Part shown: piece after piece, positions 26,946-34,770 of the stretch
How the letters are laid out: each line of letters opens with the position of its first letter
How positions within the stretch are numbered: position 1 is the stretch's first letter
NCBI RefSeq assembly: GCF_017792385.1
Contig: NZ_CP051230.1
Coordinates: forward strand, 3,720,001-3,784,000
Reading direction: 5' to 3'
DNA from: Hyphomonas sp.
Lineage (GTDB): Bacteria > Pseudomonadota > Alphaproteobacteria > Caulobacterales > Hyphomonadaceae
DNA: 64,000 bases
Program-made: the position numbers and the translations under genes
Notes under the pieces: generated by a model
Told to the model about the DNA's origin: nothing
Databases searched by the model: none
The model's input: the letters and a program-made list of their open reading frames with translations, nothing else

Positions 26946-27249
26946 TTTTCGCCCTCTTTTCTACAATTTTTCCTGCCACACCATACTCACGGCTTACGCG
27001 ACGCCAAGGCCTTCCGCGACGTCCGCATCCGCCACTTGGAAAGAAAGGTTCGCATCGTGCGAAACATGGAGACCCTTGCCCGAACCCTTGCCTATCTGAC
27101 GATAGCGCTGCTCACCCTCATCGCCGTGCTGAACGTCGTGCTTGTGCGGGAACTCGTTCCGGGGCTCCGATATCTGAAACGCGTCCTTGACCGGTCCGGC
27201 CGCCCGGCTTCCCGGTACACGGTCCGCACACTCGAAAGCCCGATTGTCC
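26946..27249. other. Divergent intergenic region
   Basis: This 304-base gap lies between the start of the minus-strand phosphotransferase operon and the L,D-transpeptidase. It must hold at least the operon promoter. Apart from the possible small membrane protein starting at 27066 I see no repeat or RNA gene in it. Confidence 0.4.
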
Positions 27250-27341
27250 ATGCGCCGCTTCCTGACCCTGCTCTACCTCTTCTGCCTGCCGCACCTGTCA
27301 CACGCCGCAGAGATCGATCCGGATCGCCTGATCCGGCCTGA
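27066..27341 (+). CDS. Possible small single-TM protein overlapping the L,D-transpeptidase gene
   Basis: An ATG at 27066 opens a 91-codon frame whose first 30 residues (METLARTLAYLTIALLTLIA onward) form a convincing membrane helix, followed by a basic segment and a proline-rich tail. Its last 92 bases overlap the transpeptidase gene in another frame, and there is no good ribosome site. It could be a real small gene with a drifted tail or chance coding; I lean slightly to chance. Confidence 0.3.
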   Translation: METLARTLAYLTIALLTLIAVLNVVLVRELVPGLRYLKRVLDRSGRPASRYTVRTLESPIVHAPLPDPALPLLPAAPVTRRRDRSGSPDPA

Positions 27342-27831
27342 ATTGCTGGGCAAGGCGGTGAAGGCGATGAGCCGGCATGCCGCCCATGCCAATCCCCACC
27401 ACCTGGTCGTGGTGGACTACAGCCTCCACTCCTCGAAAAAGCGCCTCTTCGTCGTCAATCTGGAGACGGGCCAGGTCAGCGCCTACCGCACGACTCATGG
27501 CCGGGGCTCCGACCGGGATCATGACGGGTATCTCGACCGCTTCTCGGATGTGCCCGGCTCCGGGGCCAGCCCTAGGGGCGCCTATCTCACGGCGGAGGAA
27601 TACTACGGCAAGCATGGCCGGTCCCTGCGCCTTGACGGGCTGGACCCGACCAATGCCAATGCCCGCCGCCGCGCCATTGTCATCCACGCCGCCGCCTATG
27701 CCGAACCCTCGATGATACGGGCCCAGGGCAAGCTCGGCCGCTCTCTGGGCTGCATCGCGGTCTCCAGCGCCGACCTCGACACCTTCATGACCCTCGTCCC
27801 CCAGGGCACGCTGATCTATGTCGGGCGCTAA
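27250..27831 (+). CDS. Murein L,D-transpeptidase catalytic domain family protein
   Basis: A 193-residue exported protein. The ATG at 27250 gives a signal peptide (RRFLTLLYLFCLPHLSHA). The catalytic region IVIHAAAYAE plus GRSLGCIAVS places the histidine at H146 and the nucleophilic cysteine at C168, as in the YkuD_2-type family. It probably forms 3-3 crosslinks or attaches proteins to peptidoglycan in the periplasm. It is shorter than proteins with additional LysM or peptidoglycan-binding domains and has none. Confidence 0.85.
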   Translation: MRRFLTLLYLFCLPHLSHAAEIDPDRLIRPELLGKAVKAMSRHAAHANPHHLVVVDYSLHSSKKRLFVVNLETGQVSAYRTTHGRGSDRDHDGYLDRFSDVPGSGASPRGAYLTAEEYYGKHGRSLRLDGLDPTNANARRRAIVIHAAAYAEPSMIRAQGKLGRSLGCIAVSSADLDTFMTLVPQGTLIYVGR

Positions 27832-27906
27832 GCTTTTCGGAAAATGCTTGTCACCCCCCATTCCCGGCCTAAAGTGCCCAGTTGGGGGACGAAAATATGC
27901 TGGCAG

Positions 27907-27957
27907 ACGAGGCGTCTGATCATCTTTGGGCGAATTGTACGAGGCCAGACGCCTCGT
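27907..27957 (+). promoter_or_regulatory. Inverted repeat that could mask the start of the next gene
   Basis: A perfect 12-base inverted repeat pairs 27907-27918 with 27946-27957 around a 27-base loop. The right arm ends inside the GTG at 27956 proposed as start of the next gene, and a GAGG that could bind the ribosome (27941-27944) lies just before it. In RNA the hairpin would cover the start codon, so it might act as an attenuator or temperature-sensitive switch. Confidence 0.45.
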
Positions 27958-28225
27958 GAAACCTCCATCTGTCTTGTCCCGTCTGCGGCGCAAACCGGCG
28001 CGTGTTGATACACAGTCCCCACCGCCCGTCGCGACATCCCCCACCATGCCACCCGCCACGCCCCGACCCGCCCCGCTGGAGCGGCTCAATCGCTGGCTGA
28101 CCCTCGGCGGGAAAGGCACGCCGATGATGGAAGTGGTCGATGAAAGCTTCCTCGCCGACTATCTCGACAAACTGAAACTGTCCGCCTCCGAGCAACGGAC
28201 CCCAGACCCGGAGATGCCACAATGA
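27956..28225 (+). CDS. Small proline-rich protein of unknown function
   Basis: An 89-residue product from the GTG at 27956 (alternative TTG at 27926). The N-terminal half is basic and rich in proline and threonine; the C-terminal half (PMMEVVDESFLADYLDKLKL) is likely helical. No signal or membrane segment. Its TGA overlaps the next ATG (ATGA at 28222-28225), the same 4-base coupling found between the following DUF6090-like genes, which supports it being a real gene and a member of that cluster. Function unknown. Confidence 0.5.
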   Translation: MKPPSVLSRLRRKPARVDTQSPPPVATSPTMPPATPRPAPLERLNRWLTLGGKGTPMMEVVDESFLADYLDKLKLSASEQRTPDPEMPQ

Positions 28226-28710
28226 CCCTCGAACAAGCCGCCCTCATTGCACAGATCATCGGCGTCGTCGTCGTGGCGGCGACGCTCATCTATCTCGCCC
28301 TGCAAGTGCATCAGGGCGCGCAGCAGATGCGCTCCGAAAGCCGCCAGGCGCAGCTCACCTATGACCAGACCGGCGTCTACAAATTCGTCGATTTCCCGGA
28401 ACTGGGCCGCATCTTCTCGCAGACCGAAACGCCGAGCTTTGAGGAGAAGACCAAGCTGTTTTTCTGGATGATCGGCCAGATGCGGGCGCGCGAGTATGAG
28501 TGGCTGCAATACCAGAACGGCGCGATCACGAAAGAGTCGTGGGAAACCTATCGGGGCGTGATCTACTTCGTCCTCGGCACGCCACGCGGCCGCGCCCTGT
28601 GGCAGCTCTGCCGGGGCTATTTCAATACCGGGTTCGCGGACATGGTCGACGGCATGGTGCAAGACGTGCCCCCGATTGATCTGTGGGACCAGTTGCAGGC
28701 TGTGGAGTAG
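28222..28710 (+). CDS. Single-pass membrane protein of unknown function
   Basis: A 162-residue protein with an N-terminal membrane helix (IIGVVVVAATLIYLALQV, about residues 12-29) preceded by MTLEQAALIAQ, and a soluble C-terminal domain rich in aromatic residues (KLFFWMIGQMRAREYEWLQY). The gene at 33721 encodes a protein of similar size and architecture starting MTLNDAYLVSQ. It is coupled to the preceding small gene and lies 7 bases upstream of the DUF6090-like array. Function unknown. Confidence 0.7.
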   Translation: MTLEQAALIAQIIGVVVVAATLIYLALQVHQGAQQMRSESRQAQLTYDQTGVYKFVDFPELGRIFSQTETPSFEEKTKLFFWMIGQMRAREYEWLQYQNGAITKESWETYRGVIYFVLGTPRGRALWQLCRGYFNTGFADMVDGMVQDVPPIDLWDQLQAVE

Positions 28711-28717
28711 ACTGAGC

Positions 28718-29419
28718 ATGATCCTTCGCCGCCTGACCACCTCCATCCGTAAACAGGACTGGTTCACGGTCGTCATCGAAACGCTGATCGTCGTGTTCGG
28801 TGTTTTTCTTGGTCTGCAGCTCGGCAATTGGAATGACGCCAGGCAGGCGAGGGCAGACGAGGCGCGCACAATCGAGCGCCTCAGTGAGGATTTTAAAAAA
28901 CAGGAAGCGATACTGCTGGACCGGATCGAGATGACGCAGGCGAACATTGGGTTCGTCAACGACCTGCAGAATCTCATCATCGCCGGAGAAGAGCCGGAAG
29001 ACCGCTCGCGCGTGAAGGCCCTGATCGTGGAAGTGTTCGGCGCAAGCTCCCGTGAGGCCCCGCCAGCGAGCTATGAAGAGCTGGCTGCGTCAGGCGGGTT
29101 CTCCCAGCTGAGCGATCTTGCCGTGCGGGATGCACTCGCCCGGTATGGGCAGACAAATGCGCTGTGGAGCTATGTCGAAGGTCGCTCGCAAGCGGTCCGG
29201 GACCCGACCTCGCCGCTGGTCGAGGCGATCGTTTTGCGAGGCGGCTTCATGGAGGTTTCTGATCCGGTGGAGACGGTCGATTATGACTGGGAAGCGCTGA
29301 AAGAGGCGCGACCGGCTCTGGCGCTGGTCGCGATCAACTTTTTTCAGGCGCTGGACCGCCACCAGAAAGACCTCGCCGCCGTGCGCGAGGTGCTTGAGGC
29401 GTTGGAGGCGGCACAATGA
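28718..29419 (+). CDS. DUF6090-like membrane protein, array copy 1 (A-type head)
   Basis: A 233-residue protein with the array's shared head: MILRRL, then IRKQDW, a membrane helix (FTVVIETLIVVFGVF) and GLQLGNWNDAR. Positive residues before the helix predict N-in, C-out, so the body would be periplasmic. The body starts with a helical segment (ERLSEDFKKQEAILL) and contains the array's core motif, here YEELAASGGFSQL. Unlike copies 2-4 it has no cysteines. The head resembles DUF6090 proteins known mainly from Bacteroidota. The ATG at 28718 was chosen from the head alignment. Function unknown. Confidence 0.75.
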   Translation: MILRRLTTSIRKQDWFTVVIETLIVVFGVFLGLQLGNWNDARQARADEARTIERLSEDFKKQEAILLDRIEMTQANIGFVNDLQNLIIAGEEPEDRSRVKALIVEVFGASSREAPPASYEELAASGGFSQLSDLAVRDALARYGQTNALWSYVEGRSQAVRDPTSPLVEAIVLRGGFMEVSDPVETVDYDWEALKEARPALALVAINFFQALDRHQKDLAAVREVLEALEAAQ

Positions 29420-30207
29420 TCCTCCGCCGCCTCACCACCGCGCTGCGCAAACAGGACTGGTTCACCGTCGTGATTGAGACGCTGATCGTCGTCTTTGGCG
29501 TGTTCATCGGTCTGCAGGTGAACAACTGGAACGAGGCGCGGGTGGAGCGTCAGCTGGCAAAGGACTATGTCAAACGTCTCGAAACGGACCTTCGCACAGA
29601 CCTCGCCAATTCACGTCTGCTGACAGAATACCATGAGCAGGTATTGGCCGCTGTTGTGAGAACAGGCGAGCTGCTGTCCGCCGATGCCCCCGATGCAAAA
29701 GAACTGATCCAGATGGCTTATCGGGCGACGGAGATAAACCAGCTGCCACCGGAGCGCGCAACATGGGACCAGATCGTCTCTTCCGGGCATCTTGGATTGT
29801 TGCCCGAAGGGGCTGTCGAAGGCGGACTTTCCACATATTATGCATTCGATGCGATGAAGGTGAGTTATGACGCCCTCGAACAAACGCCGTATCGCAGGGC
29901 CTTGCGGTCGAAAATCCCGATACCGGTTCAGCAAGCCATTCGGGTGGGATGCAGCGACCTGCTGGATGAACAGAGTATTTTGCTGGGTTTCAAGGAGGAA
30001 TGCGGGATTGAGGCGGACCCTGAAACCCTGCAGGCCGTCGCCGATGCCATCCGGGCCGACCCTGCTATTCGTGAGCATCTGAGGTTACAATTTGCCGAAG
30101 CAACGACTGCGGTCAACAATCTGCAGGGGAACTCCTCGCTTGTCAGCTCGGCCCTGGAATTACTTGGTGCTGCCCCGGAGGGTAGCAATGATGGGGTCGC
30201 CCCATGA
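29416..30207 (+). CDS. DUF6090-like membrane protein, array copy 2 (B-type head)
   Basis: A 263-residue paralogue coupled to copy 1 by ATGA. Its head ends in GVFIGLQVNNWNEAR (B type, as in copy 4). The body includes WDQIVSSGHLGLLPEG, the counterpart of the core motif, and a cysteine pair in GCSDLLDEQSILLGFKEEC that could form a disulfide if the domain is periplasmic. The bodies of the copies are far more divergent than the heads. Function unknown. Confidence 0.75.
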   Translation: MILRRLTTALRKQDWFTVVIETLIVVFGVFIGLQVNNWNEARVERQLAKDYVKRLETDLRTDLANSRLLTEYHEQVLAAVVRTGELLSADAPDAKELIQMAYRATEINQLPPERATWDQIVSSGHLGLLPEGAVEGGLSTYYAFDAMKVSYDALEQTPYRRALRSKIPIPVQQAIRVGCSDLLDEQSILLGFKEECGIEADPETLQAVADAIRADPAIREHLRLQFAEATTAVNNLQGNSSLVSSALELLGAAPEGSNDGVAP

Positions 30208-30965
30208 TCCTCCAGCGCCTCGCCACCTCCATCCGCAAACAGGACTGGTTCACTGTCTTCATCGAGACACTGATCGTCGTGCTCGGCGTGTTCCTCGGCC
30301 TCCAGCTCGGCAACTGGAACGAGGCTCGCGCCGAGCGGGCGCAGGAAACCGAACTCCTCCGCGCACTGCATCAGGAAATCGAGACATCCATCCGCCTCAC
30401 CGATCAGAAAGTCGATGCCATCCAGCAGGTGGTCGCTGCCGGCAAGCGCTCGCTTGATTTCCTTGAGTCAGACGAAAGCTGCGGTGATGGGTGCTGGATT
30501 GTGCTGGTCGATTTCTTTCACGCCTCGCAGTGGCAATCTATCGAGGTCGACCGGTCCACCTATGACGAAATGCGCCGGCAGGGCTTTCCTCGCTCTCGCG
30601 ACATCGTTGACGTGGTCGAAGGCTACCTTGCCCAGAATGCCACCCTGTCAATCACCAACGAGCTGCCTGCCTATCGCTCCCGCGTACGCCAGCTCATCCC
30701 GTTCGACGCACAGGAATTCTACTGGGATAACTGTTACATCCTGAACGACGGTGCCGAGACCTACATTCTCGATTGCGCGAAAGGCATCAGCGACAAAGCC
30801 GCCGAGCGCGCTGTCGGAAGAATTGCCGACACGCCTGACATCCCGCTCCTTCTCACTGAATGGGTCGGCCTCCACACCGCTACTCCAGCTGATCTCATAG
30901 TCCAGAACCAGACAGCAGAAATCGCCCTGGAAGTAATCGAAGCCGAACTGGAGCGCCGCCAGTGA
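30204..30965 (+). CDS. DUF6090-like membrane protein, array copy 3 (A-type head)
   Basis: A 253-residue paralogue coupled to copy 2 by ATGA, with the A-type head GVFLGLQLGNWNEAR. The first 45 bases of its head are nearly identical to those of copy 4, suggesting recent duplication or gene conversion. The body carries YDEMRRQGFPRSR at the core position and four cysteines (in DESCGDGC, DNCYI and LDCAKG). It ends in an arginine-rich EAELERRQ. Function unknown. Confidence 0.75.
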   Translation: MILQRLATSIRKQDWFTVFIETLIVVLGVFLGLQLGNWNEARAERAQETELLRALHQEIETSIRLTDQKVDAIQQVVAAGKRSLDFLESDESCGDGCWIVLVDFFHASQWQSIEVDRSTYDEMRRQGFPRSRDIVDVVEGYLAQNATLSITNELPAYRSRVRQLIPFDAQEFYWDNCYILNDGAETYILDCAKGISDKAAERAVGRIADTPDIPLLLTEWVGLHTATPADLIVQNQTAEIALEVIEAELERRQ

Positions 30966-31753
30966 TCCTCCAGCGCCTCGCCACCTCCATCCGCAAGCAG
31001 GACTGGGTCACCGTGGTGATCGAAACGCTGATTGTCGTTTTCGGCGTCTTCATCGGTCTGCAGGTGAACAACTGGAACGAGGCGCGGAAGGATCGTCTTG
31101 AGGCCGAGACCTCGCGTGAGCGACTGATTGCGGATCTCCATGCTGATCTGGATGCCTTTGCGGTTCGTCGGCAATGGTACGCGGAGGTCCAGGAAGCCGC
31201 TCTGCGCGTGGATGAGGCGCTGCGGTCCGATCCGCCCGAAACGATTGACGAAACGTGGGGATTTGTCCTGGACAGCTGGATTGCCGGCGGCGAATGGCCG
31301 TTCGAGCCGTCGGCGCAGATTTACAGGGAACTTCAGAATTCTGGTGATCTCGACCTCATTGCCAGCGGATCGATGCAGCGCCGACTGCGCGACTATTATG
31401 AAGACTCGGTCAACGAGATTGAAACGCTGACGATATTCCAGTCGGGGTATCGCGACCTGTCGCGCCAATTGATCGAAGGCCGCGTCGGTATGGTCATTGG
31501 TGACTGTCTCTCCTCGGCAGCCAGTCCCGAACCCAGCCAACCGGGTGCAAATCCGGATTCATTCTACGAAAACTGTCCGCCGCCAGAAGATTTTTCTCTC
31601 GTCTCGCACTCAGCCGAAAATCTCCGGGAGTCCGAGGCGCTCCGATTGCAGCTGAATTTCCAGCTGAGCAAACTTGCCTGGCTGCCGTCATTTCTTGATT
31701 ACCTTGATCGACAAGCCGCGTCGCTGGTGTCTGATCTGGAGGCAACGCGATGA
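30962..31753 (+). CDS. DUF6090-like membrane protein, array copy 4 (B-type head)
   Basis: A 263-residue paralogue starting with GTG in a GTGA overlap with copy 3. It has the B-type head GVFIGLQVNNWNEAR and the same length as copy 2. The core motif reads YRELQNSGDLDLIASG followed by RLRDYYED. A cysteine pair (GDCLSS, YENCPP) sits in the C-terminal half. Its own stop overlaps the ATG of the fossil fifth copy in ATGA. Function unknown. Confidence 0.75.
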   Translation: MILQRLATSIRKQDWVTVVIETLIVVFGVFIGLQVNNWNEARKDRLEAETSRERLIADLHADLDAFAVRRQWYAEVQEAALRVDEALRSDPPETIDETWGFVLDSWIAGGEWPFEPSAQIYRELQNSGDLDLIASGSMQRRLRDYYEDSVNEIETLTIFQSGYRDLSRQLIEGRVGMVIGDCLSSAASPEPSQPGANPDSFYENCPPPEDFSLVSHSAENLRESEALRLQLNFQLSKLAWLPSFLDYLDRQAASLVSDLEATR

Positions 31754-31827
31754 TCCTCCAACGCCGATCCGAACGGATGCTGACCCGACATTGCCCGATA
31801 TCGCTACTGACTCCCGTCAGCATATGA
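31750..31827 (+). pseudogene. Fossil start of a fifth array copy
   Basis: The ATG at 31750 overlaps the stop of copy 4 in ATGA exactly as the other copies do, and the first 16 bases match the head of copy 3 with one mismatch (MILQR). After that the similarity ends abruptly and the frame stops after 25 codons. This looks like a copy lost by deletion or recombination, leaving only its start. It is probably still translated by coupling into a short non-functional peptide. Confidence 0.6.
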
Positions 31828-31887
31828 CTAAGGTACGAACAAAACTGAATCCGCGGACTGCCCGCGCCTCGACACCAAGGAGTGACC

Positions 31888-33318
31888 ATGACCACGAGAC
31901 AATCGCTTTTCGCCCTTTCTGCACTGCTGGGAGCAAGCTGCCTGACCCCCGTCGCGGCCGCGCAGGAGCGTACTGCAGACGAGCTGAAAGCGCGCGAGAT
32001 CTATGCCAAGGTCGTCTCGATCCGATCTGCCCGTGGACAGGAAAATGTGCCGGAAGTCTTCGAATACCTGATGAGCGAACTGTCTGCCGCCGGGTTTGCC
32101 GACGAAGACATGAAGATCACGGACTACGAAAACAATGGCGAGGCCACGCAGGGCCTCATGGTCTGGTACCGGGCCGAAGACCCGGTGAAGGCGCCCATCG
32201 TCCTGCTCGCCCATGCGGATGTGGTCGACGCGCTGGCCGAGGATTGGGTTCGGGCACCTTATGAACTGATCGAGGAAGACGGCTATTTCTTCGGGCGCGG
32301 AACGGCTGACAACAAGTATGGCGTGACCAATCTTGTGCAGACCTTCATTCGCCTGAAAAACGAAGGCTGGAAGCCGAACCGTGACATCGTCATGGTGCTG
32401 TCCGGTGACGAAGAGACTGGCATGGTCTCGACCCGCGGCCAGGCCCAATATGTCCATGAGCATATCAAGCCGGAATTCGTGCTGAACGCCGATGCGGGCG
32501 GTCTGGCGCTCGGACCAAATGGCCAGCCACTTTATTACGGTGTGCAGGGCGCTGAAAAGACCTACGCAACCTGGGAACTGACCGTGACTAATCCGGGAGG
32601 CCACTCCTCTGCTCCGCGCGCGGACAATGCAATCTATGAGCTTTCCGAAGCGATCCTGAAAATTCGGGACCACACTTTCCCGGTCATGTCGAGCGAACTG
32701 ACACGCGCATCGCTCCGCATCGGCGGGCGCCAGCGGCTCGACAAGCTCGGCCAGGCAATGCGGGACTTTGCCGACGACCCGTCCAATGAAGACGCGATAG
32801 CGATTCTGCGCGCCAACCCGGCAACCGTCGGGACCATCGGCACCACATGCGTGGCGACCATGCTGCGCGGTGGACATGCCGAAAACGCACTACCGCAATC
32901 CGCCACCGTCACCGTCAACTGCCGCATCTTCCCGGGGGTCGGCATCGAGGCGACCGAGGCCACATTAAAAGACGTCATCGACAATGAAGGCGTGAAGTTC
33001 AAATTGATCTCCGACCTTGTTGAAAGCCCGGAATCCATTCTGCGCGAAGACGTGACCAACGCAATCAAGGCCTCGCTTGCAGAGCGTGGTGTCGATGTGC
33101 CGATCCTGCCACACATGTCATCGGGCGGCACAGACGGAATGCATTATCGCAATCTCGGCTATGACACGGTCGGCATTTCGGCGGCCGCTGCGAAACAGAA
33201 CGACACATTCGCCCATGGCCTGAACGAACGCCTGCCCGTCGCGAGCTTCTATGGCGGGCTCGATCACTGGTCGATTATCCTGAAGAACCTTGCCGGGGCG
33301 GAGGACCAGACCCGGTAG
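31888..33318 (+). CDS. Exported M20-family metallopeptidase
   Basis: A 476-residue peptidase with a signal peptide ending near TPVAAAQE. Metal and catalytic motifs are LAHADVVDA, GRGTADNKYG, SGDEETGM and the C-terminal SSGGTDGMHY; the dimerisation domain begins around TNPGGHSSAPRADN. It likely removes amino acids from periplasmic peptides or N-acyl amino acids. AAGGAG lies 5 bases before the ATG at 31888, making it a better start than the GTG two codons upstream. Monocistronic. Confidence 0.88.
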   Translation: MTTRQSLFALSALLGASCLTPVAAAQERTADELKAREIYAKVVSIRSARGQENVPEVFEYLMSELSAAGFADEDMKITDYENNGEATQGLMVWYRAEDPVKAPIVLLAHADVVDALAEDWVRAPYELIEEDGYFFGRGTADNKYGVTNLVQTFIRLKNEGWKPNRDIVMVLSGDEETGMVSTRGQAQYVHEHIKPEFVLNADAGGLALGPNGQPLYYGVQGAEKTYATWELTVTNPGGHSSAPRADNAIYELSEAILKIRDHTFPVMSSELTRASLRIGGRQRLDKLGQAMRDFADDPSNEDAIAILRANPATVGTIGTTCVATMLRGGHAENALPQSATVTVNCRIFPGVGIEATEATLKDVIDNEGVKFKLISDLVESPESILREDVTNAIKASLAERGVDVPILPHMSSGGTDGMHYRNLGYDTVGISAAAAKQNDTFAHGLNERLPVASFYGGLDHWSIILKNLAGAEDQTR

Positions 33319-33720
33319 AATCTGCATTTGGGGCAGCAACAGGGTCTCTGCACCGCCACGTGCCTCCCACGTCCCCAGCCACATTACCAATCTGACATCC
33401 TTCACGAAGGCGTGAAGCCCGTTGCCCCGGCTCGCTGCATACCTACATCCTCGGTGTCGAAGAGACACCCGTTCGCTGTGTGCACCGTCCCCCCAACCCA
33501 GGCACACAACGAACCGCCCGTCATGCCATTCAACAGTCCCCCCTACTGATGGCATGACGGGCACTCCCCGACCGCCCCCGCCACAACATCTGCGAGACTT
33601 CGCTGCGCCGACATGATAATCTGCGCCGTCATCCCTTGGCGCGAGGCTGTCCGTGTTCTGTCCGTCAAGCCCGTCACATGGTTTCGGGCACCGGCCACCC
33701 GCAGGCCGGGCGGGGCCCTC
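33319..33720. other. Gene-free region downstream of the M20 peptidase
   Basis: This 402-base stretch contains the perfect inverted repeat at 33516-33562. Open frames in it lack ribosome sites and family-like sequence. The frame of the next gene is open from 33613, but its extra 36 residues are unlike a protein start. Confidence 0.5.
33516..33562. repeat. Perfect 14-base inverted repeat, possible terminator
   Basis: Bases 33516-33529 pair perfectly with 33549-33562 around a 19-base loop. There is no U-run on either strand. It could end the M20 peptidase transcript, or be a dispersed palindromic element; a genome-wide copy count would tell. Confidence 0.55.
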
Positions 33721-34257
33721 ATGACCCTGAATGACGCCTATCTCGTCTCCCAGATCATTGCCTCGGTCGCCGTCATCCTGTCGCTGATCGCGGTGATCAT
33801 CTCCATTCGCCAGAACACGCGGGCCCAGCGCACTGCATCGGTCCAGTCGCTGACCGCAGCCATTGCCGCGATAAACGTGCCGGGCATGGCCGCGCCCGAC
33901 ATGGGCCTGGCCCTTGCATCAGCCTGCCGGGACTGGTCCACCGCCACCCGGGACGAGCGCATCCTTGCCCACTATTTCCTGTTTTCCTTCTTCAAGCTCT
34001 GTGAGCAGGCCTGGTACCAGCATCAGGCCGACGCGCTGGATGGCGACCAGTGGAAGGGCTGGGAAAGCTCGATCCTGCGCTTCTACCATAGCCCGGGCGT
34101 GAAAGACGGCTGGTGGCCGAACCGCTATGTCGCCTTCTCTCCCGCCTTCCAGCAGTTCCTCGCCTGCAGCACCGAGCCCCGCACCCATGCAGGGGCCTCG
34201 CTCTACGCCCTGTTCGAAGGTGCGCCTTCACCCTCGCCCGCACCTGCCAGCTGCTGA
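33721..34257 (+). CDS. Single-pass membrane protein of unknown function
   Basis: A 178-residue protein with an N-terminal membrane helix (IIASVAVILSLIAVIISI) followed by RQNTRAQR and a soluble domain with many aromatic residues (YFLFSFFKLCEQAWYQHQ). Its layout and start (MTLNDAYLVSQ) parallel the 162-residue protein encoded at 28222. Alternating hydrophobic N-anchor and W/Y-rich domain suggest a membrane-tethered sensor or small-molecule-binding domain, but no family is recognised. The ATG at 33721 is preferred to an upstream ATG at 33613. Confidence 0.65.
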   Translation: MTLNDAYLVSQIIASVAVILSLIAVIISIRQNTRAQRTASVQSLTAAIAAINVPGMAAPDMGLALASACRDWSTATRDERILAHYFLFSFFKLCEQAWYQHQADALDGDQWKGWESSILRFYHSPGVKDGWWPNRYVAFSPAFQQFLACSTEPRTHAGASLYALFEGAPSPSPAPASC

Positions 34258-34345
34258 CCAATCGCTGCATGAAACTTTCGAAACACCGACGGATTTTCGC
34301 GCCGCGTCCGTTTCACCCCTGACAGACCAACAGAGGAGAAACACC

Positions 34346-34720
34346 ATGCCTGCCCTGTCTCCCGTCCGCATCGCCCTGTTGGGCGCCCTGGCCCTCGCCG
34401 CAGCCGGCACCGCCTCAGCGGGTGAATGGCGGCTCGACCCGGCCCGCTGCCCGGACTTGCGTGAAGACCGGATCGACCGGCGCGTTGATTATGGCCGCGC
34501 AGACCGGCGCGAGGACATCCGCGACATGCGCCAGGTCAGTTGTCCCGCCTCGGCCTGGACCTATGTGCCCAGCCGCGGCGAGCGCGTGCCGCGCAAGATG
34601 GTGTATACGGGCCCCCGTACCATTCATGTTGGCCATCACGGCTATTACCACCGGACCGCACGCCCCCATGGGCACGCGCACGGCGCGGATTTCGCCCTGA
34701 TCCACATCGTCATCCGGTAG
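34346..34720 (+). CDS. Small exported His/Arg-rich protein
   Basis: A 124-residue protein with a signal peptide (about residues 1-25, ending GTASAGEW) after a good AGAGGAGAA ribosome site. The mature part is very basic, with DRR/DR repeats, two cysteines and a histidine-rich tail (GHHGYYHRT, HGHAHG) that could bind a divalent metal. No family recognised. Confidence 0.65.
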   Translation: MPALSPVRIALLGALALAAAGTASAGEWRLDPARCPDLREDRIDRRVDYGRADRREDIRDMRQVSCPASAWTYVPSRGERVPRKMVYTGPRTIHVGHHGYYHRTARPHGHAHGADFALIHIVIR

Positions 34721-34770
34721 CGCGCACCCACCCCCTTGCGTTCGCGGTGGTCTCTAGTAGACCGCCGCGC

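Noticed and set aside
33118..33564. Minus-strand frame spanning the peptidase end and the inverted repeat
   Set aside because: Most of it is antisense to the M20 peptidase; no ribosome site and the rest is intergenic.
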